From assembly GCA_029261215.1 (NCBI GenBank), contig JAJDBT010000082.1, forward strand, positions 1 to 64,000: a DNA stretch of 64,000 bases, read 5' to 3'. The stretch's first letter is position 1. Every line of letters starts with the position of its first letter. This document shows positions 44,682 through 53,029 of the stretch, in pieces. Source of the DNA: Nitrospirota bacterium (GTDB taxonomy: Bacteria > Nitrospirota > Nitrospiria > SBBL01 > JAADHI01). The position numbers and the translations under genes were made by a program. Below the pieces are notes generated by a model. That model was not told the DNA's origin. It saw only the letters and a list, made by a program, of their open reading frames with translations, and made no database searches.

Positions 44682-45959
44682 ATGGCTAAGAAAAAGGGTT
44701 CAGGAGTCATAGTAGTAAAGGTTGCGCTTTGGTACATCACCATTTTGAGTATTTTTGCAGCGTATACCAACTGGCTGCCACAGATTCGAGGAGATGCCCC
44801 GGAAGCCGCTGAAGCAATTGATGTTTCAGCGATTACGCCTGAAGGCTTGCAGGAAATGGGCGGGATGATTATTTTCGGGACGGATGATCCCCTCGGTACA
44901 CTCGCGAGAGGAGAAGGTCCGATTGGAAAAGGTCAGTGTCCGCTCTGTCATCGTTTTTTTATGGAGCAAAAAGCGGATCGTTGTCCGAACCTGATCGCAT
45001 TAAAAACAGAGCCTCAATTGCTGCTTCAGGTTAGCGAAGAGGAACGTTCACATGAACGTGTCAAAGAACCGCGTTATGAAGAATTTAAGAAACTGCATGC
45101 GGATGGTGAAAAGAACTCCGGGCATGTTCCTCACGCGGAAACGGGTGGACAGTACTTGATCGAATCTGAGTACTGCCCGAACTGTTTTGTGGTCGAGGGT
45201 TTTGGCTTGAAGGGAACAAATGATACCGAAAGCCCAATGCCGATTATCAATAAACCTCCAATTTTGCTGGTCGATACCGAGATTGTCGCTGTCGTAAGCT
45301 TCCTGCAGATGAGGGATGATCCTACCAAATGGACCGCAAAGGATGACTGGGAAGCCTATTTTGGTAAGGATTTGGCTTCCGAAGGTGGAGATGAAGCACC
45401 TGCAGAAGTTAAACCTGCCGGACCGCCTGTTGCCTTAGGCTCTGAAACACCGGAAGAAATTGTGACAAAAATGACTTGTTATGCTTGTCATAAAATTCCG
45501 GGGATCTCAGTGGCCAAAACCGGAGCGATTGGTCCTCTTTTGATTGAGGGAACAAATGCGCCAAATCGGATTAAGTCACCTGAATACAAGGCCGCGATGA
45601 AGGCGGGTACCGCCCATGCGACGACAGCACGTGAATATATCATTGAATCAATTATGGATCCGGGAGCCTTTATTGTTCCTGGTTTTGCCGACGACATGAT
45701 GAAGGATTTTAAGCATAAATTCACTGTGTCTGGTCTGGACGTGCTTGTAGATCATTTGATTGCTCAGGATGAAGCGGCGGCGCTTGCCGATGGTTTAGAC
45801 CGTCTTGCAAATGAAAAAGAAGGCCCAATCAAAAAACCGGAAGCAAAAGTCGAGACAGGTGAAGCATTCGCCAAAAATCAGTCGAAAACAAATGAGATGA
45901 CGATCCAGGTTTCAAACAAAAAGCTGATCGAAAACTCAACGTTTATCGGCTTGAATTAA
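44682..45959 (+). CDS. Membrane-anchored diheme cytochrome c (oxidase-associated, paralogue 2)
   Basis: A single N-terminal membrane helix (about residues 9-28) anchors two cytochrome c modules with CPLCH at 86-90 and CYACH at 266-270. Candidate Met ligands lie in SPMPI and DDMMKDF. Each module ends in a similar block (YLIESEYCPNCFVVEG and EYIIESIMDPGAFIVPG), so the protein arose by internal duplication. The CPNCF in the first block is not a heme motif. AGAGGAGAAG supports the start. It follows the bd-like oxidase and a hairpin, and is a paralogue of the gene at 32.9 kb. It probably passes electrons to the oxidase. Confidence 0.91.
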   Translation: MAKKKGSGVIVVKVALWYITILSIFAAYTNWLPQIRGDAPEAAEAIDVSAITPEGLQEMGGMIIFGTDDPLGTLARGEGPIGKGQCPLCHRFFMEQKADRCPNLIALKTEPQLLLQVSEEERSHERVKEPRYEEFKKLHADGEKNSGHVPHAETGGQYLIESEYCPNCFVVEGFGLKGTNDTESPMPIINKPPILLVDTEIVAVVSFLQMRDDPTKWTAKDDWEAYFGKDLASEGGDEAPAEVKPAGPPVALGSETPEEIVTKMTCYACHKIPGISVAKTGAIGPLLIEGTNAPNRIKSPEYKAAMKAGTAHATTAREYIIESIMDPGAFIVPGFADDMMKDFKHKFTVSGLDVLVDHLIAQDEAAALADGLDRLANEKEGPIKKPEAKVETGEAFAKNQSKTNEMTIQVSNKKLIENSTFIGLN

Positions 45960-45990
45960 GCAATTGAACGATAAAGGAGGCAAATTAGTT

Positions 45991-46992
45991 ATGAGTAAGT
46001 TTAAAATAAAGGCTTTCTTTGCCCAGCTCCTGGCGCTGATCCTGGCTGCACCGATGATCGCCTGGGCCGGTGGTGGAGGTGGCCCTTTTGATGCCGGTAC
46101 ATTCTCCGCCATTAAAGTGGGCTTGGTGGTATTTGCAATTTTTTCCGCGTGGTTGATTAAAGATAAAATGGGACTTCCGCTCCCCAAGTTAATCCAGGCG
46201 CCATTGTTATGGATTATCTGTTACATCGGGTTTCGAGTGATCCTGCAGCCGCCCATCCCATTTTCATTGCTTGCAATGTACATGGGGGTTTGTACGGTGT
46301 GTATCTTTCTGTACTGCTCCCTCACGCGGCCTTCATGGGAGGAATTTTCACACCCCATCGCAGTGATGTTGAGAGAAGATCACGCAACAGCAAAGATGTC
46401 TCGTTATGCGACATTTTTGATTATCCCGGGCTTGATTGCCGCTCAAACATACAATCAAATGCTTCCGAAATTTGGAGAGCCGATTGAGTTGAGAACGGTT
46501 CATCCCGCACCACCAGCAAGCATTAATGTTCATAAAAAGTTGGTGACACTCCAAACAGCGGAAAACCCTTTTCGTATTGGAGATGATGGCAACTACCTGA
46601 AGGTTGGAGACGAACAGAAATATTTTGGTGGCAACGCCTGGACAGGTGATGTGCCAAAATTTCTTCAAGAAGTTCAGCAGGGTGGTGTTGTTTTCTTTGG
46701 AACAGCCGGTTGTTTCTTTTGCCATGGTGATAACTTGGATGGTAAAGGGCCCTTCTCGTTTGCCTTTAATCCGATTCCCGCAAACTTCGCGGATCCTGGG
46801 ACGATTTCTCAGTTACAGGAAACATTCGTGTTCTGGCGCGTCGCTAAAGGTGGCCCGGATCTTTCTCGGGAAGCTTTTCCTTGGGCCTCAGCAATGCCGC
46901 CATGGGAAAAACATTTGACGACAAACGAGATCTGGAAAGTGATTATCTTTGAATACTGGCACACAGGATTCTTTCCAAGAACTTGGGGATAA
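45991..46992 (+). CDS. Integral membrane monoheme cytochrome c
   Basis: The 333-residue protein has a signal-like helix followed by three or four membrane helices within residues 10-152 and a C-terminal periplasmic cytochrome c domain with CFFCH at 241-245. The Met in SAMPPWE is the likely distal ligand. ATG 45991 is preceded by GGAGG, while an in-frame TTG 27 bases upstream is unlikely. The combination of a multi-helix membrane part and cytochrome c suits a subunit tethering electron transfer to the oxidase. It lies between the diheme cytochrome and the cytochrome/EB_dh fusion, separated from each by short gaps. Confidence 0.88.
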   Translation: MSKFKIKAFFAQLLALILAAPMIAWAGGGGGPFDAGTFSAIKVGLVVFAIFSAWLIKDKMGLPLPKLIQAPLLWIICYIGFRVILQPPIPFSLLAMYMGVCTVCIFLYCSLTRPSWEEFSHPIAVMLREDHATAKMSRYATFLIIPGLIAAQTYNQMLPKFGEPIELRTVHPAPPASINVHKKLVTLQTAENPFRIGDDGNYLKVGDEQKYFGGNAWTGDVPKFLQEVQQGGVVFFGTAGCFFCHGDNLDGKGPFSFAFNPIPANFADPGTISQLQETFVFWRVAKGGPDLSREAFPWASAMPPWEKHLTTNEIWKVIIFEYWHTGFFPRTWG

Positions 46993-47057
46993 TCTCTTTT
47001 TGGACGATTTGTTATCCCTTTTGAACGGGATGAGATTTGATAGGGGGAATTAGAAAA

Positions 47058-48830
47058 ATGATAGAAAAGATAGAAGAAAAAGGCGGCCTGAAAGGGGCAA
47101 TCTTGGGGATGGGGGCTGTTATTGCGACAACCTTGGTCTTTGGATTGGCAATCCCCGGACAAGCACAGGTATTTAGAGTGGATCCAGCACCCATGGAACC
47201 ATCTCCAGGAAAATATACGACAGGTACCTTCTCCGGCAATCCGGAGTCTGGTAAAGGCGTGTATTTCAGGAAATGTGTCTGGTGTCACGGGCCGGATGGT
47301 GCTGGCGATGGGCCTTCAGCGATTCGCTTGGTGACCAAACCGAGGAATTTTAATCAGGGAACCTTTAAAATTCGTCATACAGCAAGTGGTGAATTGCCGA
47401 CGGATGAAGACCTTTTTAACTCGGTGACTCATGGTCTTCCAGGTTCAGTGATGCCCGCTTGGGGAAGTATTCTTTCGGTCAATGAGCGAAAAGATGTTAT
47501 CGCGTTTATCAAAAAAGAGTTGGTGAAAGATCGACAATTTGATGACCCGGATGAAGAAATAACCGTCATTGACTATGGTACTCAGATCCCATCTTCTCCA
47601 GAAAGCATTGAGCTCGGACGTGACATTTTTATGAACAAGGCCAAATGTGTAGAATGTCATGGTGTCGAAGGTCGTGGAAATGGTAACTTGACCCAGAGAG
47701 ATGACTGGGGTTTTCCCATCTTCCCGGCGAACCTTCAGAAGCCCTGGAATTTGAGGGGAAATCGACGTGATCCTTACAATCCAAGAAATATTTTTCGTGA
47801 GGTTTCCACTGGATTGAATGGTACTCCGATGCCTTCCTTTAGGGATGAGCTTTCGGAAGAAGAAAGATGGCATGTCGCGAACTTTGTCATTTCATTGACA
47901 GAGGTCAAACGGCCAATTGACCCTGAAACGAGTCGTCCGATGATTGGATTTGTCATTAAATCCCGATATGTCCCAGATTCGGGTATCGTGCCAGATACAC
48001 CAACAGATGAAAAATGGTTGACGGTTCCTGCCCAGTTTGTGGGAATGGCAAGCCAGATTATTCAGCCGCCACGTCATTTTATCCGAACAGTGGATGATAT
48101 CCGTATTCGCTCACTTTACAACGATACGGAAATGGCACTTTTATTTGAGTGGGATGATCGGACTGAAAGTCATTTGAATCCGGATGCTGAAGCCAAATAC
48201 GACTTCAAACGTCTCTCTTCAGAGTCTTTTCCTGCAATCAACACGACACAGTACACGCATGAAAATGACGGCGAAAGAGGACCTTTGAAAGACGTGAATC
48301 CAGAGCCCGTTGGTGTCTATAATGATGGCATTGCGGTTCAGTTTCCTCAGGTTTGGGAAACACTCGCTCCGCCATTAAAACCATATTTTGTGCATGGTGA
48401 TGAGAAACATGGCGTGGATATCTGGAAATGGCAGGCGGATGGGACCGTGGAAGAAATCGAAGGTCACGGCATTGATGCCTTGCAAGTGAGAGAGGATAAA
48501 AACGTCAAAGTCACTTATGCCAAATGGGAAAATGGTCGTTGGCAAGTGATTATGAAACGGACTTTGTTGACAGAAGATAAAGAAAAGTCAGCACAGCTTG
48601 TGAATGGTACAAACATCCCAATGACTTTTTTTGCCTGGGATGGAGATGCCGGTGAAGTCGGTGGTCGTATGGCGCTTTCCACATTTTATTACTTAATGAT
48701 GGAGCCACCGATTCCAACTACAGTTTACATTTATCCTCCGATTGTCTTCTTTGTCTTGATTGGTTTGTTGAGCTGGGCGCGAGCTGCAGCGATTCAATTC
48801 AAGAAAGATCATGAAGGAGAAGAAGGTTAA
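47058..48830 (+). CDS. Diheme cytochrome c fused to an ethylbenzene-dehydrogenase-like heme b domain
   Basis: The order is a signal peptide or anchor (to about residue 36, PGQAQ), two cytochrome c domains with CVWCH at 73-77 and CVECH at 197-201, an EB_dh-type beta-sandwich domain (about 320-560) related to heme b subunits of DMSO-reductase-family enzymes, and a C-terminal membrane helix (about 566-584). GGGGGA precedes ATG 47058. The gamma-like subunit normally takes electrons from a molybdoenzyme such as nitrite oxidoreductase, and no molybdoenzyme gene is in the window. It may pass electrons from a periplasmic donor to the oxidase. It is the last gene before a strong terminator. Confidence 0.88.
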   Translation: MIEKIEEKGGLKGAILGMGAVIATTLVFGLAIPGQAQVFRVDPAPMEPSPGKYTTGTFSGNPESGKGVYFRKCVWCHGPDGAGDGPSAIRLVTKPRNFNQGTFKIRHTASGELPTDEDLFNSVTHGLPGSVMPAWGSILSVNERKDVIAFIKKELVKDRQFDDPDEEITVIDYGTQIPSSPESIELGRDIFMNKAKCVECHGVEGRGNGNLTQRDDWGFPIFPANLQKPWNLRGNRRDPYNPRNIFREVSTGLNGTPMPSFRDELSEEERWHVANFVISLTEVKRPIDPETSRPMIGFVIKSRYVPDSGIVPDTPTDEKWLTVPAQFVGMASQIIQPPRHFIRTVDDIRIRSLYNDTEMALLFEWDDRTESHLNPDAEAKYDFKRLSSESFPAINTTQYTHENDGERGPLKDVNPEPVGVYNDGIAVQFPQVWETLAPPLKPYFVHGDEKHGVDIWKWQADGTVEEIEGHGIDALQVREDKNVKVTYAKWENGRWQVIMKRTLLTEDKEKSAQLVNGTNIPMTFFAWDGDAGEVGGRMALSTFYYLMMEPPIPTTVYIYPPIVFFVLIGLLSWARAAAIQFKKDHEGEEG

Positions 48831-48850
48831 ATAAAACAGTAACGTAGTTT

Positions 48851-48900
48851 AAAACAAAAGGGTGGCTACCGAGTATTTAGGTAGCCACCCTTTTGTTTTG
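48851..48900 (+). terminator. Strong intrinsic terminator closing the oxidase operon
   Basis: Bases 48851-48870 and 48880-48899 are perfect reverse complements, giving a 20-bp stem with a 9-base loop. The T-rich side forms the tail. It lies 20 bases after the last cytochrome gene. Confidence 0.92.
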
Positions 48901-48931
48901 CCAGTAAGCGGGTGAAAATTACATCCCAGTG

Positions 48932-48960
48932 CTGAAGTTTTTTTGAAAAATAGGTATAAT
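48932..48960 (+). promoter_or_regulatory. Candidate promoter of metK
   Basis: A perfect -10 (TATAAT, 48955-48960) lies 56 bases before the metK ATG. The best -35 at 17-base spacing (CTGAAG, 48932-48937) is poor, so an activator may be involved. Confidence 0.5.
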
Positions 48961-49015
48961 GTTTTACTCATTTCAAGAGTGACTGAAACAAAAGATCATC
49001 CCTATAGGAGGTATA

Positions 49016-50167
49016 ATGACCCGAGATAATTTTTTATTTACTTCAGAATCAGTGACAGAAGGGCACCCTGATAAAATCGCTGATCAAATATCCGATGCTG
49101 TTTTGGATGCCATTATTAAGGATGATCCAGAATGTCGAGTGGCTTGTGAGTCCTTTGTGACGACAGGTATCGCATTTGTCGCCGGGGAAATTACAACATC
49201 TGTATATGTTGAAATACCGGATATTGTGCGTGAGACAATCAAAGGGATTGGCTATACAAGAGCAAAGTTTGGTTTTGACTATGAAACATGCGCTGTACTC
49301 ACCTCAATTCATAATCAATCTCCCGACATTGCGATGGGCGTCGATCCGGGAGGCGCAGGTGACCAAGGGCTGATGTTTGGTTATGCGACCAATGAAACAG
49401 AAGAACTCATGCCCATGCCGATTATGTTTGCGCATAAATTAACAAAGCAACTCACACAGGTGAGAAAAGATGATATTTTACCCTATTTGAGACCCGATGG
49501 AAAATCACAGGTGACGATTGAATATCGTAACGGAAAACCAGTGCGAGTCTCTACGATTGTCATTTCAAGTCAGCACAGTCCGGATATCACATTAAAAGAG
49601 CTTAGAGAAGATATTATCGAAAAAGTGATTAAACCTGTCATCCCAAGTGAGATGATTGATCAAGAAAGTATCATTTACCACATTAATCCAACGGGTCGTT
49701 TTGTCATTGGGGGCCCTCAGGGGGACGCAGGACTTACCGGCAGAAAAATCATTGTGGATACTTACGGTGGTGTCGGCAGTCACGGTGGCGGCGCTTTTTC
49801 AGGTAAAGATCCTTCTAAAGTCGATCGTTCGGCGTCTTATATGGCAAGATATATTGCAAAAAATATCGTGGCCGCAGAACTGGCAGATCGTTGTGAAGTG
49901 CAACTCGCCTATGCCATTGGTGTGGCTGAGCCGGTCTCTATTTTAATCGATACGCAGGGGAGCGGTAAAGTTGCACAGGAAAAACTGGTCAAGTTGGTTC
50001 GGGAGTTTTTCCCCATGTCTCCACGAGGCATTATAGACCATTTAAACCTGAAAAGACCGATCTACAAAAAAACGGCTGCTTATGGCCATTTTGGAAGAAA
50101 TGACCCGGATTTTACTTGGGAAAATACAGATATTTCGAAAGAATTAAAGAGCGCTGCGGGTCTGTAA
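49016..50167 (+). CDS. metK: S-adenosylmethionine synthetase
   Basis: MetK makes SAM from methionine and ATP. The 383-residue protein has the start motif [20 protein letters not shown], the GEITT loop and the phosphate-binding GGGAFSGKD. The length is normal. AGGAGG precedes the ATG. It is followed by ahcY on the same strand, so SAM synthesis and SAH removal are encoded together. Two radical SAM enzymes in this window are among its users. Confidence 0.98.
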   Translation: MTRDNFLFTSESVTEGHPDKIADQISDAVLDAIIKDDPECRVACESFVTTGIAFVAGEITTSVYVEIPDIVRETIKGIGYTRAKFGFDYETCAVLTSIHNQSPDIAMGVDPGGAGDQGLMFGYATNETEELMPMPIMFAHKLTKQLTQVRKDDILPYLRPDGKSQVTIEYRNGKPVRVSTIVISSQHSPDITLKELREDIIEKVIKPVIPSEMIDQESIIYHINPTGRFVIGGPQGDAGLTGRKIIVDTYGGVGSHGGGAFSGKDPSKVDRSASYMARYIAKNIVAAELADRCEVQLAYAIGVAEPVSILIDTQGSGKVAQEKLVKLVREFFPMSPRGIIDHLNLKRPIYKKTAAYGHFGRNDPDFTWENTDISKELKSAAGL

Positions 50168-50244
50168 TCCTATAGTCGAAATGTAATGGTAAACTGCTAG
50201 GGCTAATCCTAAATTTATCCGGTTTATTTAACAGAGGGAAAAAG

Positions 50245-51663
50245 ATGACTGATACGACTGTTACAGAAAAAGATTATAAAGTAAAAGATCTGTCTCTGGC
50301 TCAATGGGGTCACAAGGAAATCGCGTTGGCAGAAGCCGAAATGCCGGGTTTGATGTCACTACAAAGCAAGTATGGCAAGGAAAAACCGCTTTCCGGCGCT
50401 CGAATTACCGGGTCACTACATATGACGATTCAGACTGCTGTTTTGATCAAAACCCTGGTGGCTTTGGGCGCGGATGTCAGATGGGCCAGTTGTAATATTT
50501 TTTCAACACAGGATCATGCGGCGGCCGCCATTGCAGATCTTGGCGTGCCTGTTTATGCCTGGAAAGGTGAGAGCCTGGAAGAATATTGGTGGTGTACAAA
50601 ACAAGCCCTGCTTTTTCCTGGCGGCAAAGGACCTAATCTTATTGTCGATGATGGGGGAGACGCGACCATGATGGTTCACATTGGTCGTGATGCGGAGGAT
50701 AACCCCTCAATTCTGGATAAAAAAGATGCGACAGAGGACGAAATTGAATTATTTCGATCACTCAAAAAATCCTATCAAGAGGATAAAACCCGGTGGCACC
50801 GGATTGCTAAAGAAATCAAGGGCGTTTCTGAAGAGACGACAACGGGAGTGCATCGCCTTTATCATATGAAAGAGCAGGGGAAACTGCTTTTCCCCGCGTT
50901 TAATGTCAATGATTCTGTGACCAAGTCTAAGTTTGACAACCTTTATGGATGCAGAGAATCCTTGGCCGATGGCATTAAACGTGCGACAGATATTATGATT
51001 GCAGGAAAAGTGGTTGTGGTCGCAGGTTATGGCGATGTGGGAAAAGGATGTGCCCATTCTATGAAGACATATGGCGCTCGTGTCATCATTACGGAAATTG
51101 ATCCCATTTGTGCACTACAAGCGGCAATGGAAGGTTTTGAAGTGAAGACGATGGAAGAAACCTTGTCGGAAGGCAATATCTACATTACGACCACCGGCAA
51201 TTTTGATGTGATCACTGCGGATCATATGCTGAAAATGAACGACAAAGCCATTGTTTGTAATATTGGTCATTTTGACAATGAAATCCAGGTTTCAAAATTG
51301 AACAAGATTGCGGGGATTAAAAAAATCAATATTAAAGAGCAGGTGGATGAGTATGTTTTCCCGGATGGACATTCCATTATTTTGCTTGCGGAAGGACGAC
51401 TCGTAAATTTGGGGTGTGCGACAGGGCATCCGTCGTTTGTGATGAGTAATTCTTTCACAAATCAAACGCTTGCTCAAATAGAGCTCTGGAAAAATGAGTA
51501 CAAAACAGATGTGTATCGTTTGCCAAAAGAGCTTGATGAAGAGGTTGCCCGTCTTCATTTAGCACATGTCGGTGCAAAATTGACGCGGCTGACTCCAGAG
51601 CAGGCGAAATACCTTGGTATTTCTGAGAATGGACCATATAAAGCAGATCATTATCGATATTAG
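50245..51663 (+). CDS. ahcY: Adenosylhomocysteinase
   Basis: AhcY hydrolyses S-adenosylhomocysteine to adenosine and homocysteine with bound NAD. The 472-residue protein has the GYGDVGKG dinucleotide loop, TTTGNFD and the C-terminal KADHYRY. The length is of the longer bacterial type with an insertion near residue 150-190. GAGGG precedes the ATG. It follows metK by 77 bases in the same direction. Confidence 0.98.
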   Translation: MTDTTVTEKDYKVKDLSLAQWGHKEIALAEAEMPGLMSLQSKYGKEKPLSGARITGSLHMTIQTAVLIKTLVALGADVRWASCNIFSTQDHAAAAIADLGVPVYAWKGESLEEYWWCTKQALLFPGGKGPNLIVDDGGDATMMVHIGRDAEDNPSILDKKDATEDEIELFRSLKKSYQEDKTRWHRIAKEIKGVSEETTTGVHRLYHMKEQGKLLFPAFNVNDSVTKSKFDNLYGCRESLADGIKRATDIMIAGKVVVVAGYGDVGKGCAHSMKTYGARVIITEIDPICALQAAMEGFEVKTMEETLSEGNIYITTTGNFDVITADHMLKMNDKAIVCNIGHFDNEIQVSKLNKIAGIKKINIKEQVDEYVFPDGHSIILLAEGRLVNLGCATGHPSFVMSNSFTNQTLAQIELWKNEYKTDVYRLPKELDEEVARLHLAHVGAKLTRLTPEQAKYLGISENGPYKADHYRY

Positions 51664-51716
51664 CTTGTTTTATCATTTTTACAGGATCTAGGGTTTTAAA
51701 AAAAAAGGAACGCTGC

Positions 51717-52550
51717 GTGCCCTGGTTTAAAAAAGAAAGACATCTACTAACAGATCCCAGGAAAGTAAAATTTCCTGAGGGTCTTTGGGTCAAATGTAAT
51801 AATTGTCGGGGCATTATCTACCGAAAGGAACTGGTTCGCTCCGACAAGGTTTGCCCGAAGTGTGACTATCATTTTCCCATTTCAGTGAATGAACGGATCT
51901 CAATGATCGCCGATGAAGGTTCGTTTCATGAGTGGAATGCGGATCTTTCCCCTAAAGATCCCCTGAAATTCAAAGATACGATGCGGTATGCGGATCGATT
52001 AGTCAAAAACAAAGAAAAAACCGGGTATCCGGACGCGCTCGTGATTGGGGGTGCAAAAATGAATTGTCAGCCGCTGGCACTTGCCATTTTAAATTTTAGT
52101 TTCATGGCGGGCAGCATGGGCTCTGTCGTGGGTGAAAAATTGACTCGGGGGCTTGAACGTGCAAAAGATGAAAAGATCCCATTTGTGCTTTTTTCTGCAT
52201 CCGGTGGGGCAAGAATGCAGGAGGGGGTTCTCTCTCTCATGCAGATGGCGAAAACTTCTGCAGCGGTTGCGCGTTTTCAGTCAGAGAAAGGTTTGTTTAT
52301 TTCGGTTCTGACCGACCCGACTTTCGGTGGTGTAACGGCGAGCTTCGCAATGCTGGGCGATATCATCATTGCCGAACCCAAGTCTTTGATCGGGTTTGCT
52401 GGACCTCGTGTGATTCAACAAACGATAAAAACGCAGCTGCCGAAAGGTTTCCAGCGTGCAGAGTTTCTATTGGAGCACGGCATGATTGATATGATCGTGG
52501 AAAGAAAATCCATGCGAGATACACTGATCCAGTTGCTGTCTTTTTTTTAG
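51717..52550 (+). CDS. accD: Acetyl-CoA carboxylase carboxyltransferase beta subunit
   Basis: AccD pairs with AccA to make malonyl-CoA for fatty acid synthesis. The zinc finger (CNNCRG, then CPKCDYHF) and the crotonase core with SGGARMQEGV and DPTFGGVTASFA are present. The length of 277 residues is normal. It starts at GTG, preceded by AAGGAA. No accA or folC gene lies next to it. It follows ahcY on the same strand and converges with queD. Confidence 0.97.
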   Translation: MPWFKKERHLLTDPRKVKFPEGLWVKCNNCRGIIYRKELVRSDKVCPKCDYHFPISVNERISMIADEGSFHEWNADLSPKDPLKFKDTMRYADRLVKNKEKTGYPDALVIGGAKMNCQPLALAILNFSFMAGSMGSVVGEKLTRGLERAKDEKIPFVLFSASGGARMQEGVLSLMQMAKTSAAVARFQSEKGLFISVLTDPTFGGVTASFAMLGDIIIAEPKSLIGFAGPRVIQQTIKTQLPKGFQRAEFLLEHGMIDMIVERKSMRDTLIQLLSFF

Positions 52551-52570
52551 AAGAAATCTCCCCTTTCTTC

Positions 52571-52972
52571 CTATTTTCGATAACTTGCACAGGATCGATC
52601 ATTTTCCCACAGCCGAACCTCTGAGACAGGCAGGTTTTGAAGGCAGGCATAATCGTAAATCATCTTTGCAATGATTTCAGCCGTGGGATTTTCGTCGATA
52701 ATGAACATCCTTTCGTTCAAAACTTGCAAGGCAGGAATAACCGGATCTTCTTTACATAAGATCATTTTATGATCCATGTGCTCATCAATCCATAGTTGCA
52801 TAATTTGTTTGATTTCTTCAAAGTCCCGAACCATGCCCATCTCGTCCAGTTTTTCTGCATAAATTTCTATTTCCACTTTTCCGTTATGCCCGTGTAAATG
52901 ACGGCACTTACCTGGGTAGTTTAAAAGCCGATGTCCATAACAAAAAGTGATTTCACGGGTCACAGTAAACAT
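52571..52972 (-). CDS. queD: 6-carboxy-5,6,7,8-tetrahydropterin synthase
   Basis: QueD acts in 7-deazaguanine (queuosine) synthesis, converting dihydroneopterin triphosphate. The zinc ligands His14, His27 and His29 and the Cys23 of the CxxxHGH motif (CRHLHGH) are all present, which separates QueD from simple PTPS proteins. The length of 133 residues is normal. No other que gene is in the window. It is convergent with accD. Confidence 0.9.
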   Translation of the reverse strand: MFTVTREITFCYGHRLLNYPGKCRHLHGHNGKVEIEIYAEKLDEMGMVRDFEEIKQIMQLWIDEHMDHKMILCKEDPVIPALQVLNERMFIIDENPTAEIIAKMIYDYACLQNLPVSEVRLWENDRSCASYRK

Positions 52973-53029
52973 TGAGTCGTCTTCCGATCTTTGGTTTAGG
53001 GCCTTGATGGCCTTGGTAGAATTGAGCGG

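Noticed and set aside
32911-45959. A third heme site (CPxC-F/Y) in the diheme cytochromes
   Set aside because: The residue after the second Cys is Phe or Tyr, not His, so covalent heme attachment by the standard motif is not expected.
48901-49015. A SAM or SAH riboswitch in front of metK or ahcY
   Set aside because: Only about 50 bases separate the -10 from the metK start, and I see neither the conserved core nor the multi-helix arrangement of known classes. The metK-ahcY gap is also too short.
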